This document shows, piece by piece, positions 35,016 to 47,445 of a DNA stretch of 64,000 bases. Made by a program: the position numbers and the translations under genes. How positions within the stretch are numbered: position 1 is the stretch's first letter; each line of letters starts with the position of its first letter. The notes under the pieces were generated by a model, which worked only from the letters and a program-made list of their open reading frames with translations, had not been told where the DNA came from and made no database searches. This stretch comes from Apophysomyces variabilis (Eukaryota; Mucoromycota; Mucoromycetes; Mucorales; Mucoraceae): assembly GCA_002749535.1 (NCBI GenBank), contig MZZL01000390.1, forward strand, positions 602,863 to 666,862, written 5' to 3'.

Positions 35016-36435
35016 GGTGACAAAATACTATCAAGCAAAAAGGACAAGAGACAACACAGTGAAATGCAATGAGAAGAAGGGAAGAAGAAGAAGAAAATAA
35101 GAATTCGAAAGTTACAGAAAATAAGAAAGAAAAGGGAGGATTTTCAAACGAGGGATAATTTTTTTATTGAGGCGTTTATTTTTTTTATATGTAAAAGAGA
35201 TTAAACCCGAAAAGGATGACCTGGGTCACCCAGCATTACACCTAATTTACCAGCGATCCAATAAATCAGCCGTAAGTCTTCGCAGATCCTTAGTGAACAA
35301 AATCCGTCTAGCTTTGTTGTCATGACCAAGATCGTGCAACCATTAATTTAATATACACGGTCTTTTCTTTTGCTTCTCACTCGTGTCCCTGTCCTTTTTT
35401 GTCATCTTCTGTCGATCCTTTTGTTTAATTTCAGAAGGCTGACACAACCAAATATTATTTTGTCTTCTTTTTTTTTTTATTTGTGAAAGCGAAAAAAGGA
35501 AGAAAGTAACGAACCCCAATGTTTGGCCAATTGTTATTATTTATTTCTTTTTCTTTTTTTCTTCTTCTTCTTCTTTTCTCATTTCATCACTGACGTCAGG
35601 GCATAAGATCATATGTGTGTACATCTTTTTTTTTTTTGTGTTATAAGATTCATATGAGAGAAAAGTAAAAAAATAAATGGTCTGATGGGCTTTGTATCAA
35701 TTTTTAAGGTTGCATTTGTCTTACGCGTAACCAGGGCGATCTTTTCCCGATCGCACTTCTTTTTTTTTTTGACTTATTTTTTTCTTTTGTACTTGTTTCA
35801 GAAAGAGTGACACGTTTAGAAAAAATCGCTCGTTTTCGCCCCTTCGTAGAACCTTCCCCGGCCGCGGAATGCCGTCATTGTGTAACCTCAAAGATCCACT
35901 CAGCAAAGGATCGACGATCTCGCAGCTTGAACCTATTACTCCGATTACTATTAATCTGTGATCGTCATTGGTCGATCCTTCATCAACCTCAAATTGATAG
36001 AAAACACACCAACCTTGTTCTACCATTCAAAAAAAAAAAGAGAGTTTAAGGATAAACGGAAAAGCGAAAAAACATTGAGCAACAAAAACCAGAATTCTGC
36101 GAATAACTTGTTACCAATGCGATAGAAGAAATAAAAGCCACAGAAATAACTTTCTTTTTTTTTTTTTAGTTACATTGTTTTTTTATTTTTCTTCAGCCAA
36201 GAAAAAAAGGATCATCAATTTTTTATTACTATTAATACCATAAAGCATCTCATATGTCTCACTGATGCTTTGGCTTAGATAATAAAGAAAAAGGAATAAA
36301 GTAAAATAACAAAAGCAACAGCCTTATCTCTTGCATCTTGAAAAAAAAAAAGCTTATTAGAGTAGCGGAGGTTAAATGTTGAGTGATCGGATGGTCCGTT
36401 AAATCGGATCGTCGAAATACTCCTTCCCATTTGCA
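35016..36435. other. CON7-like gene upstream region
   Basis: AT-rich with many T and A homopolymers of 8-12 bases. It contains a TGACGTCA palindrome (CRE/ATF-type site) at about 35591-35598 within TCACTGACGTCAGGG. No gene is seen; the minus-strand frame at 35721-36026 has no recognisable content. Confidence 0.4.
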
Positions 36436-38072
36436 ATGTCAAAAGGGTTTAAAAAAGACCAGACTAGTACGATTTTCTATACACGGTACAGAGCTAAATT
36501 CCAATTAGACAAAATTCCTAAATGAGTACGGCCAGACGAAGAAAAAAAAAAAGGGTTGCCGTCAAAATCTCGGGTTTTGTATCCGCTGCACTTCTAAAGC
36601 TGCTTAGACTCACTCCACAGACATTTGAAGAACACGATAACCTTATCGCGTAAAAAAGAAAAAAAAGAGCAACGCTTAGGGTTCCCTATGACTTTGTATG
36701 ATACACTAGGACTATTTCAAACAAATTCTTCTTTTTGTAGACTGGATACGCAGAACAATCATTACACATGTGCCACAGAAACAATTACATCACACTGTTC
36801 TCTTCCTACTTCGCTGATATTATACATGCATAATTTTTTAGTGAAAACAAATGACAACAATAACAGATGATTTTCTGTATTCTTCGATATATGCCTTTTT
36901 TGTTTAAACCCCATTTACTCTACTTGTGCTGATAAAGCCGAATATTCTTATATGTGTGCATTAGCTATCCATACGAATAATGGATCACTATGGAAAATAA
37001 GTCAAATTATGAGTTTATGCAGGATCATTCCATGAGATCCATTTACTTTCTTTTTTACTCTGAATGGTAGTACAACCATGTCCCGCATCTTGGATGATAA
37101 TTTGACAATCACGAATAGGCCAATGATTGCATTTACCTGAGAAATTGGGTTACTCATCTAGAATAGGGTAACCAAGATTTACGTTCAGAAATGTTTATTT
37201 CTACAGATAGACTACATCATTCTATGGAAGCGTACAGTATAAATTATTCGAGGNATGTCAAAAGGGTTTAAAAAAGACCAGACTAGTACGATTTTCTATA
37301 CACGGTACAGAGCTAAATTCCAATTAGACAAAATTCCTAAATGAGTACGGCCAGACGAAGAAAAAAAAAAAGGGTTGCCGTCAAAATCTCGGGTTTTGTA
37401 TCCGCTGCACTTCTAAAGCTGCTTAGACTCACTCCACAGACATTTGAAGAACACGATAACCTTATCGCGTAAAAAAGAAAAAAAAGAGCAACGCTTAGGG
37501 TTCCCTATGACTTTGTATGATACACTAGGACTATTTCAAACAAATTCTTCTTTTTGTAGACTGGATACGCAGAACAATCATTACACATGTGCCACAGAAA
37601 CAATTACATCACACTGTTCTCTTCCTACTTCGCTGATATTATACATGCATAATTTTTTAGTGAAAACAAATGACAACAATAACAGATGATTTTCTGTATT
37701 CTTCGATATATGCCTTTTTTGTTTAAACCCCATTTACTCTACTTGTGCTGATAAAGCCGAATATTCTTATATGTGTGCATTAGCTATCCATACGAATAAT
37801 GGATCACTATGGAAAATAAGTCAAATTATGAGTTTATGCAGGATCATTCCATGAGATCCATTTACTTTCTTTTTTACTCTGAATGGTAGTACAACCATGT
37901 CCCGCATCTTGGATGATAATTTGACAATCACGAATAGGCCAATGATTGCATTTACCTGAGAAATTGGGTTACTCATCTAGAATAGGGTAACCAAGATTTA
38001 CGTTCAGAAATGTTTATTTCTACAGATAGACTACATCATTCTATGGAAGCGTACAGTATAAATTATTCGAGG
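36436..38072. repeat. Exact 818-bp tandem duplication separated by one N (probable assembly artefact)
   Basis: Bases 36436-37253 are repeated at 37255-38072 (offset 819) with no difference that I can see, including the same 81-codon open frame (36625-36870 and 37444-37689). A single N at 37254 separates them. Perfect identity in non-coding AT-rich DNA together with an N at the junction is best explained by overlapping contig ends that were joined without merging. The sequence itself shows no gene. Confidence 0.85.
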
Positions 38073-39575
38073 TCCCTCGTGTGATATAAAGCAAATAAGA
38101 AAAAAAAAAGGTTTTAGAAACAACATGCGCTATGTAGTATTGTTGCTATGATGCAGGTTGTCCGTCAAAAGGGGAGAGAAACCTTTGTTGTTTACGATGC
38201 ATGGATCATCGCTTTGACATGCCAAAAGGCGGTAATTAGGCCGAGAGGGAGAGAGAGAAAGATAAAACATATGGGAACAGACCAAAGCCACATGACTCAG
38301 CATCAATGTGGTGGCCTCTGGGAGGCATTGGGAAAAAGAATGGGTTGTTGCACAAAAGCCACGAAAGCTAATTAGTTCGGTATGCGGGTCTCTTCATGGA
38401 GATAATCAAACCTTTCCTTTTTCGTCTTGTACCTCTCCCACTCTATGCAAGTATTTTTTACTTTTGGTAAGTTTCTGGTAAAAAAAAAATGTGAGAACAC
38501 TTCTCGATCATAAAATTGATTTAGGTCTAGTTAGGTTCATGCGTTTGTTTTACCATGACACTTTTTTTTTCCTTTAGCAAAACGCCACAAGGTTCAATCT
38601 ATCGCTCCCCTCGTTTATTTTTCGTGCGGAGACGATTTAAGTTACGGTAAGTTGATCAGCCGGAGCTTATAAACCATGGTAGCTTTCTAAAATGAACAAT
38701 AAACAATTGCAATGTCTATCATGTGCTTCTATTCCATCGATGTAAAAAAAAATTGATTGCACCCAAAAAGAAACAACTTTTCAAATCATACTTTCTTTCC
38801 GAAAATCTCTTGGCAAAAGAAAAAAAAAAAAGAAAAACAATATTAATAATCTCAGCGTGGGATAATCATCTCAGGGTAGCCAAGGGTTTCCTTATCGCTT
38901 TCCCAAATAAAAATCTAATAGAGATTGCAGCAATGATCTTATGACATGTTGTGGTGCATTTAACACCTCTCCCCCCCCTTCTTTTCTTTTACGCACGTGC
39001 TCTAGCCTTAACTTAGGTTTTATAGTTTAGGGAAAAATAGCCAAGGATCTACATACGCATATATGAAGTGAATAAAGAAGAATGCATTAAAAGCAGCTCA
39101 TTGCATAAGCAACAATGAAATACTCCATTTTTGGAAGAATCCTTTTCTCAAGTTGCCATTCGGAAAGAATATCCTATGTTAAAAAAAGGAAAACGAACAA
39201 AAAAAAAAAGGTTGTTATCACAAGATATTCATGCTTTTCAGATAACCATCGCAATTCACACATGAAACATCCCAACAGTTTAACCGCTACGTTGCACAGC
39301 AGGCGTCGTAAAAAAAAAACTTTGTGTGATGGTCATATCTAAAGACAAACAAAACGGATCCTCAACCAAGTACATACTTTGATAGAGAAAAGGGAATACT
39401 GGACATATTGTTTGTTGATTTTGTTGCATCGTTGATATTTTATAAAAAAAAAAGGAAGCAGAAAAAGGAGAGTGAAGGTCAGACAAATAATAACAACAAT
39501 AAAATGAAGCAAAAGGGGAGGGGATATATAGTTCTGATAACGAACAGTGACATAAAGAGAGAAAACACATAGTAC
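38073..39575. other. Intergenic, nothing recognised
   Basis: AT-rich DNA with homopolymer runs, extending to the 3' end of the minus-strand SSD1 gene. Short open frames at 38148-38375, 38723-38944 and 39115-39342 lack any recognisable motif. Confidence 0.4.
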
Positions 39576-42500
39576 TTATGCAAAAGGATTGACCGCAAGA
39601 ATACGTATGAGCGGTGGTGTCCTCACCATCTCCACATTGACTACTACTTTGATCTTATCCATAGCCTTGATCGTTTGGAATCCTTGTTCTGTGTTGTATG
39701 CCGTGCTATCCGATAGCCGCGCACGTACAATGGAAGCACGTCGACTTGATGATCGAGAAGCTTCAGGTCGATTATTGGTAGAGACAGAAGAAGCCGGTCT
39801 CACAGTGTCTTCTTTTGGTCTTTGTTGTTGTCCTCCTTGTTGATGCGCTGGTACGGTGGTATCACTCACAGCACCTTCATTGGATCCTTTTTCCGTCTTG
39901 CCTTCTCGTTCCATTTCTTCCTGTGCTTCCTCTTGCTCTTCCCCACTGTTATTTTGCATTTCCTCAAATAATGCATCTTCATCCATTTCATCCTCATCTT
40001 CATCATCCGAGAGAGACCATCGGCTCTGCTTCCCTGTAGACGTGTCCACACCTTTACGCCAGTACATCGTTAATGCCCTCTCCTTCTCTTGATAGCTGGA
40101 ACGCCATACAGGCAAGTTGGCCAGATGCAGACGTTTTTCCATATTAAGACCCAGGACGATCACATCAAAGTATTGGTCAAACACAGCCACAACCACAGCT
40201 TCGTGTTGGTTGGTTTTGGGTTTAAGGTAAAGCGACATGAACAACAGTCGGCTTTGTTCCAAAGCACACAATGCTGCAGTCTTCTTTACGTTGCAATGCT
40301 GAGACAACTTTTGAACGTTGTCTCGATCCAAATAAAAGTTCTCTAGATCCACCAATAAGTCTAACAAAGACCATTATCATTTTCCTTTGAAAGTTGCCAT
40401 ACCTTCTTCATTGGATAATGCTGAAATAAGTTGACGATGAACAATGATGTCCGCAAATCGGCGAGTGGGTGCAGTGAAATGAGTAAACAGAGGAGTATTG
40501 AGAGCATAATGTGAATATTTAAGGATATCCAAGGTGCCAGTGCAAAAGTACTTTGGAGCTGACATCGTCTTTAGTACAATAACCGATACGATTTTGCGAA
40601 GTTGCTCATTCTGTATGGATTCAATGGATTTTTCAAGTGTGCCAGCATTCGTGATGTCCAACTCCACGCCAAGGTACTGTTTTGCATAGAGCTGAAGCTC
40701 ATTCTAACCGAATCAAGGAAAGGTTCAAAAGAATAATTAGTATACAAAATTCTTTCTTCTTTTCGTGTCTTACGATTTTTCGGTCAATTGGAGGTGCATG
40801 TCGACGTAAAAGCGCTTGTTCTGGCAAATGGCTCGAAATCTTTTGCGCAACACACGTGTTAGCAAGTAGCAAGAACTCCTTGACAAGTTGTACTGCGTTC
40901 GACTTCTTCTTCATGTAAAGTCTAGTAACCTCTTTGTTCTCGTCAAACTCAAAAGCAACTTCGTCACGACGCTGCGACATCGCTCCATTGGCGAAACGTT
41001 CATCATGAAGTTGTATGGCGATCATATTGAGCATACGAATATCCTCTGCAATGGCTATAGACATGTCCTTGTCCGGGACAACATCCAATTCTTCATTGTT
41101 CAACGCTTTTTCAGCATCTTCAAAGGTTAGTTTTGCTGCTGACCTACAATGCGAGTGAGGCTGAAATTCATATACAAGGAACCTATGTACCTAACGACGG
41201 TCCGTCCAATCCATTTATCCAGTACTTTGCCATGCTTGCTGAGTTTCAGAATGACGGAAAGTGCGGGTCTAATAGAAATATTTTAGGAAAACAATCCATA
41301 ACTTTTAGTGTTTGGTATTTGCCTTCGTTCGCCAGGAGAAAGGTTAGTAAATTCTTCCGTCAGAACCTTTGGTAGCATTGAAACGGAATGATGCACCAAG
41401 TCAACTTGCACAGCCCTCGCTCGCGCTTCTTTATCCAAAGGTGAATGCGGCTTGATGAAATAGGATACATCTGCTACATGGATACCGACTTCGTAGGTCT
41501 CATCTCCTAGTGTCTGGATAGAAAGCGCGTCATCAAGGACTATCCGCGATCGGATCAGTTAAAATAAGATAGGATAAGGACTTCTTTACCATGGGATCCA
41601 GCAGGGTCAATAGTGAACATACGCGTGCCACTTAGATCACGACGGCCATCGTCTGAAAACTGACATGGTGGCGAGGGGATGCATTGCTGTACAGCTTCCA
41701 AGAATTCGGTATCTGTCACGTTGTTATCCGCCAGGATAGCCTGTGTTTGCGGTAACAGATCATATACAGAGCCTAGTTCGTTGCCCAGGGTACCAAAAGG
41801 ATGCAATGATGTGATTGGCCATCGCTTAATAGAGCCCTGCATGTGCATTGATGTTTCAAGCCATCCATTATTTCGAGGTTCACAAAATCTCCACATATCC
41901 ATATATACAAATTCTAGTACTTGCCACAAACAGACGCGTAGCGTATTCCTCGCTTTTCTCGACAAAGTCAGCAGGCGCTTGATCAATTGGAATGGCAATC
42001 AAAGGCACACGTTTATCAGTAGCCTTGAACCATACAATCCTCGGTGCCTCTTTCTTTTCTGGTCGCTCCTCCTCGTTACGTTTATTATTTGGTCGCATCA
42101 ACGTCAGATTGCTTTATGAAAACAGAATTAAGCAGATCCTGTATAATAGAGCCAGTGTTCTCATCAACAAACAAACACTTACCCTGAGAACACCTGATTC
42201 TGAGCACGTTCCAAGATGGCGACAACCAGACCACAGTATTTAGGTTTTACCTTGTCAATATCCTCATCTCCACCGAATATGATTTCATTCTCGTCTTCTT
42301 CATCAGGCAAGCGCACACGCACCTGTCCCCCGTTCCGCGCTAATTTGGCTTCTTCCTTCTCCTTTTTTTCTCGCAGAACTTTATCCACATCCGCGAGCCG
42401 TACGGCCACTACATCTCCCTCCAAAGCACGGTTGCGATCCCGTGAACCACAGATATAAATATCAGCATCCAACTCTTCACAGAACACATAGGCATCACTA

Positions 42501-43622
42501 CGGTTACGTTTGTTTACACGCAAAGTTCCTCGAACCAGTTGTCGTGATCGGAATAACGGGGTGAGTGAGGAAAAAGGAAGGTGTGCAACAAACAGGGGTC
42601 GGCGCTGGTGTGGATTAGCATCGTCTCGGGCAAAGTTGACACGGGTAGGTGTGAAGGGAACTAGGTTAAACGACCGGGCTTGCGTCCGTGGAGAGAAAGG
42701 TGGAATAACAGGAGCGGAACCTAATCGGTTCTTAGATTTGAACTTTCTTGTGCTGCTGTTGGCGCCCTGACAGTACACAATGTTTTTACTTTACCTGCTC
42801 TCCAGTCATTGTCCAGATTACGGGATGATCGACGACTGGATGGTTTTCTCTCTTCCAGCGAAAGATCCAAAGGCTTATTGAAAACAATCCGTTTGCCAGA
42901 CCTTCCATTAGCGGGTACCTCCACCTTTTCGGAAAGCGGTGGCAACTGCAACGAGGTCCTCTTATCAAAGGTGGATGCATCTGAATAACGTCGACGTGTG
43001 AATTCACCCGTTCGTTCAGTCTCCCCAACTTCCTTTTTCCTAGTGAACGTCCCCATAAGTTTTGCTCTCGTCTCGGCCAAAGCCGCTTCTCGGGTCACTT
43101 CCTCGCTAATACTTTCCGCTCGTCTTCTTCTCTGACGGTCTTCTACATGAACAGTCAGGGATGAAGCAGAAAGCTGTCTACGATGGCCATGCGTACGGTT
43201 TTCGTCCTTTGATGTAATAGGAGGGAGTGTTTTTATCGTATTAATCATGTCCTTTAGCGAATCCATGGTGACGGAGTCTCGTTTCCCTCCTTCACCTTCC
43301 TCGGTAAGTGTCTGTAACCCAAAGTTTCGACGCCCGATATGATTGGACAGCATTGAAGTACTAGCCGATCTTGAGCGTTGACCGCCAGTACTCCGATTGA
43401 TGTTGCCCACGGCGTGAAAGGATCTTCGTTTCTCAGAGTCCTGACCAACTGGCTACAAGGATTGGAAAAAGAGGAGCAAAAAAGCATTTAGACTGAGTGA
43501 ACATGTTTTCTGTATCGATATCTCGGATTCATCTTTACTTTTTTATCCGGTGGAGCATCGAAGAGGCCACGTGTACTTTCGGGAGCAGTTTGGTGCTCCA
43601 GCGTATCCAAATTATTCTCCAT
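39576..43622 (-). CDS. SSD1: SSD1-type RNB-fold RNA-binding protein
   Basis: Multi-exon gene starting at ATG 43622 (exon 1 43622-43539; exon 2 from 43452). A disordered Ser/Arg-rich N-terminus is followed by cold-shock-like domains with LVRGTLRVNKRNRSDAYV and DADIYICGSRDRNRALEGDV, near-signature sequences of Ssd1, then VPLIAIPIDQAPADFVE and IKRWPITSLHPFGTLG. The RNB domain opens TIDPAGSH-VLDDALSI across an intron and includes GIHVADVSYF and HYALNTPLFTHFTAPTRRFAD. The C-terminus ends ILAVNPFA, like the RALNPF end of yeast Ssd1. Ssd1 binds mRNAs for cell-wall proteins and represses their translation under Cbk1 kinase control. At the RNB active site the Asp matching E. coli RNase II D207 is Val, so nuclease activity is doubtful. 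A junction near 42790 needs a 47-nt or 56-nt intron to keep the frame. Confidence 0.88.
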
Positions 43623-43710
43623 AAATGAAAAAGAAAAGAATCAAAAAAGAAGGGAAAGGGGAAAAGGAGGATAAGTACTCATGCGTCCACTTTATTGAAA
43701 ACTGCGGCGT

Positions 43711-44535
43711 TTGAAATGTGATAGAGCCCAACAAATTCTGTGGACACACCAAGGCTTTGATGATGACAATCGACATGCGGAGTTTAAACCATTTAATGGC
43801 TCTATCAGCCCACAGCCCACAGTGGTCCAGTCACTTCTTTCCTCTAAATTGCTTCATGCTAGATTATCTCTCCTTTGTATCTGCACACTGTTTCATTTGC
43901 ATGGAAAGGTTTTAAGCATGGACCAAGCTGGCGTTGCGCAAACAATTGCATTTAAAGTAAATGAGCCCATTAGTTGCCTTCCAACCACACCCACCTGACA
44001 AAGCCAATCGAGTGGAGATGGTTGCGGTGAAAAACAGGTGCCAATATAGTGGCATCAGGTTTCATGGCGCATCCGAAGATTTAAAACACTTTTACGCAAT
44101 ATCGACTTCATATGTAGTAACTGACATGGATACCAGGATCATTGACAGTAACGAAGTTTGTGTATGTGGTTTTCGATTAGCTGCTAGTCGATGTTTGCTC
44201 GCCAAAGACAGGCGGACATGGCTTATATCGCAGACGATATAGCTTATGTGCCAACAGAGAGAAAGGCATTGGTTGCTCTATTCTTGTACTCATGCTTCTG
44301 ATACATCAAGTTTATACTACCATGGACATCGTCGAAGACATTTGTAGAAGTCACCCTTCAGGTGTATACATCACTATCATTAAACTGCTTGGATTTGATT
44401 GCGTCCCGTGAGAAGGAAGGTGCTAATACAGACCTATTGCAGTTAATTGTTGCGGTGGCGATACACAGTGATAAGGGTTAGTTTTGCAGAGGTTATCCTG
44501 ACGGTAACTGGATCTATTGAAGATAGACATGCTGT
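43711..44535 (+). pseudogene. Broken gene of unknown family
   Basis: A long coding-like stretch runs in one direction but changes frame and contains stops. Frame 1 covers 43711-43995 (CDRAQQILWTHQGFDDDNRH ... QPTVVQSLLSSKLLHARLSL). Frame 2 covers 43961-44239 (NRVEMVAVKNRCQYSGIRFH ... STSYVVTDMDTRI ... DRRTWLISQ). A third stretch, about 44230-44460 (IAYVPTERKALVALFLYSCF, then WTSSKTFVEVTLQVY), has a TGA inside. Composition and amino-acid pattern look like a decayed real protein rather than random frames. I do not recognise the family; a mobile-element or lineage-specific gene is likely from the setting next to other decayed genes. Confidence 0.45.
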
Positions 44536-45313
44536 GGTACCGTCGAGTCTATCCAAAACAATGGATGGTTTTAATCTGTTTGGCAGTAGCCGGGTTGAGC
44601 AATTGTTCTGATTATTTAGTTTTATTTTTCAGTTACACCTAGCAATGTGCATTTGGGCGTTACAGACCTGGCTACCGAACCCTTAGACACAAGATAAATA
44701 TACTCTTTATACGTATAGTATCTTTCTTGCCTTTTTCTTCTTATCAAGTGAAAAATAGGTGTGCTTATTGTTTCCTTACCAGCTTTCTCAATGCTACATT
44801 TGTCTATGCAAAGACGGAAGTGTTCAGAAAATAAGATGGATTGACATCAAAATTTGATACGGGTATTGCAGACGTGCCTACGATACAGATAATCTATGTC
44901 AACATCCACCGCATTCAAGTTTGCAGTGGCATCAAGTCGCCTTTGCTGACCGGCTATGAACCAATATGTCCTTGCACATACATGTCAAATTAGCGAAAGA
45001 AAATTGAAAGATAAATATTATATGAGATGCATTTGACTTCACAGGAGCATTTGGTTATGGTACATAAAGTCCAAACTCAGGAATCTCTTAGGGAGCGGTC
45101 TTTTAATATGATTATGCGGGTAGAATTCTCACAATATGACTGCATGAAAGGTCATACTGTTGTATCAGATACTTTGAGGCTAATACTAGGCTTTTAAAGG
45201 AACCCTGTAGCGTACACAGAAAGCTATGTTTTTATTATAGGAATGCTAACCTTGAAGAAAGATAATGAAAGCAACAGAGCAAATTTTTGTTATGTATTCA
45301 CTGTGCTGTAATC
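44536..45313. other. Intergenic, nothing recognised
   Basis: AT-rich DNA between the broken gene and the MACPF-like pseudogene. It may include remnants of either, but no coherent frame is visible on either strand. Confidence 0.35.
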
Positions 45314-46037
45314 ATATACCTAACGTATTGATTGTCCCAGTCATTTTAGTAGCAAATACTGAGTCCATCGCGTATCTATCACATTGTGGAATGACGCACC
45401 CCCCTGAATTAACGATCAGATCGAAGCAGAGATAAACACAGAGGTTGTGGGTACCAAAAATGACTTTTGACGGGCAATAATAACCAAAATGTCCGAATAT
45501 GTTCTGCAGAGCAAAGTACGTTTTGCTGTTAACGCCAGTTCGGAACGCGTCCTAAATCCGTTGTCTAAAACTATCAGTGACAGTTAAGGAGTTTTTGGAA
45601 AAGGAGAGCTGGACATGTTTTAGCAATTAGATCTGAGATCTTCATGGAATTTTATAAAAACACACTTCCTCGTGAACGACATAATCAACATCATAATACG
45701 TGTGCTCTTTTACCTTGTCTGAAAGGTACATCTTCCGCTTGAAACAAAGAGCTTTGGCGCCAGCGTTATAGCTATACGTACGAGGCGGCGCCACGAAAAA
45801 CGCATTGCCTATGAGTGCTTTGTCAACAATGTTGTCGCCGTATGGGACAGATATCCTGCCTGTATAGGGCTGCGAGCAAACGGGATAGGCAACGACATCA
45901 AAATCATAGCATGTTTCGCTGAGGCCTATGGCCGTTCGCCTTGCAAGCATGCCATCGAAATGGACATCATAAATAGATTTAAGCAATCTGTCGACGTGGA
46001 ATTTACGAACATCGTTTATTCTGACGTTGGATGCCAT
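45314..46037 (-). pseudogene. MACPF-like pseudogene (minus), partner of the decayed head-to-head pair
   Basis: Starts at ATG 46037 and follows the N-terminal part of the intact minus-strand paralogue at 51203 closely: RLLKSIYDVHFDGMLARRTA against RLLKSIYGVYMDGSLAREQA, then FFVAPPRTYSYNAGAKA against FFVSPPGTYGYKAGAEA. After an intron the next exon (about 45590-45315) reads TYFALQNIFGHFGYYCPSKV, but an in-frame TAG sits 11 codons before it (RQRI-stop-DAFRTG). Similarity continues to about 45315 and then stops; the C-terminal half is missing. Truncation plus a nonsense codon make this non-functional. It marks one arm of a duplicated pair. Confidence 0.7.
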
Positions 46038-46505
46038 GGAAGAAAAGCAACATGCAAATGCTTTGCAATGTTTGCCTTAAGGCAAGATAGTTTGTGAAAC
46101 TTAGAGATAGCCACAGATTCTGTGTCAAGCATTTTGCGATCTACATACAAATTTTCTATAAAGCAAGGAATGTCAATTGCTTCCCGCTTTGGATAGCGTC
46201 AGAGTTTCATGGCCCTCAAGCGCTGTAATAGCAAGCTGCAAGACCATGAGAACAACTATAACCTGTACTACCAACAACACAACATAGTGTGATTCCCGAG
46301 GTATGGGAGTCGTATGGATGTATGACTTGCAGTTAAAAGCAACACGATTCATTGAAGTATTTAGGTGCTAAATATACTGATTTTGCTGCCTGATTACGAT
46401 TTCCGGTTTATGAATAGGCTTACGACGCGACTTTGCGGGAACGCTCTCGAGGTTGTTACCACCTTAAAACGTCAAATGCATAGCTAATCTTTTGAGCTTT
46501 GACAG

Positions 46506-47175
46506 CTAGATGCAAGCAAACTGCTGGAAGTCGTTTCGCTAGCGAATCAAGTGATATCCGGAAAATAGAAACAGAGGATTCTGTCTAACGGTTGATTTCG
46601 CAAGAAAGGGAGCGATCAAAGTATTGAACGAGGATGATTCAGAACTTGTAACGTAGAAAGAGGAGTACGAACAAGTTGAACTAGTTTTTGTCGAAGTGAA
46701 CTATCAAGAGTCAAAGGACTCGTTTGACGTTGCATACCGCATGGATCTGCTACCCGAGCTGGCTCTCTTCAGAGCAGTGCAGGATTTGAGCAGAGGATCA
46801 GACAGAAATTTCAGCAACCATCAAAAAAGAAAAAGCGTCGTGGGGCAAGTTCGTATCGCTAGCGGAGGTCAGTAAACACCAATGTCAAACGGAGACTGAT
46901 TGGCATATGATACAGATATTCCTCGATGAACGCAAAGTATGCCTAACGAAATCATCTCCACAAGCCATATCGGATGCCTTAAGTGCGCAACCGTTTATGG
47001 AATAGCATAGACAAGTTGAACAGATCTTCGAAAGATATGGTTATTATTATCCATCCGTAATATCGATTGGTATGTGCAACTGAAACAAAAACGTAAGTAC
47101 TGATAATTCTTTCTATCGCGCGTTAGGTGGCAGCCTTACGTATGAATCATGAAATACAGACAGAGGGTTGTTCGA
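46506..47175 (+). pseudogene. MACPF-like pseudogene (plus), other arm of the decayed pair
   Basis: Nucleotide-level similarity to the intact gene at 51717-52360: the GCAAATCAAGT...ATATC block, then a reading AYRMDLLPELALFRA matching AFRVDLLPDLAFFKA, and FERYGYYYPSVISIG matching FGRYGYWYPSKILIG, with the next exon GGSLTYE matching GGSITYE. Within this a TAG replaces a sense codon (QPFME-stop-HRQVEQ), another TGA follows GGSLTYE, and several small frame changes occur. Intron positions are kept. Downstream exons are not recognisable. Clearly a dead copy. Confidence 0.68.
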
Positions 47176-47445
47176 AGGAAGACAGACAAGCGATCGGAGA
47201 AAGGAAAAAGAAGGTGAAACTTTGAGTGCACTATAATGATCCATTTCCATAGCTTTATTCTCCCTGAGCAGAAACCGTCTTGCTTCAAAGAATTAGCATC
47301 CAGTTCTTTCCGTGAGATTCAGTTCGCTGCGTACAACAACCAATTGTAGTGAAATATCATATTGTTCTTCTCAGACCAGTAACAGATAAGAAGGGCAAGA
47401 AAGTACAAAGGGAACAAGATAGATTTTGTTACACAGTTCAATGAG

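Noticed and set aside
36625..37689. Two identical 81-codon ORFs as a duplicated gene
   Set aside because: They lie inside the exact 818-bp duplication joined by an N. The sequence is AT-rich with no protein features, so the duplication is probably an assembly artefact and the ORF chance.
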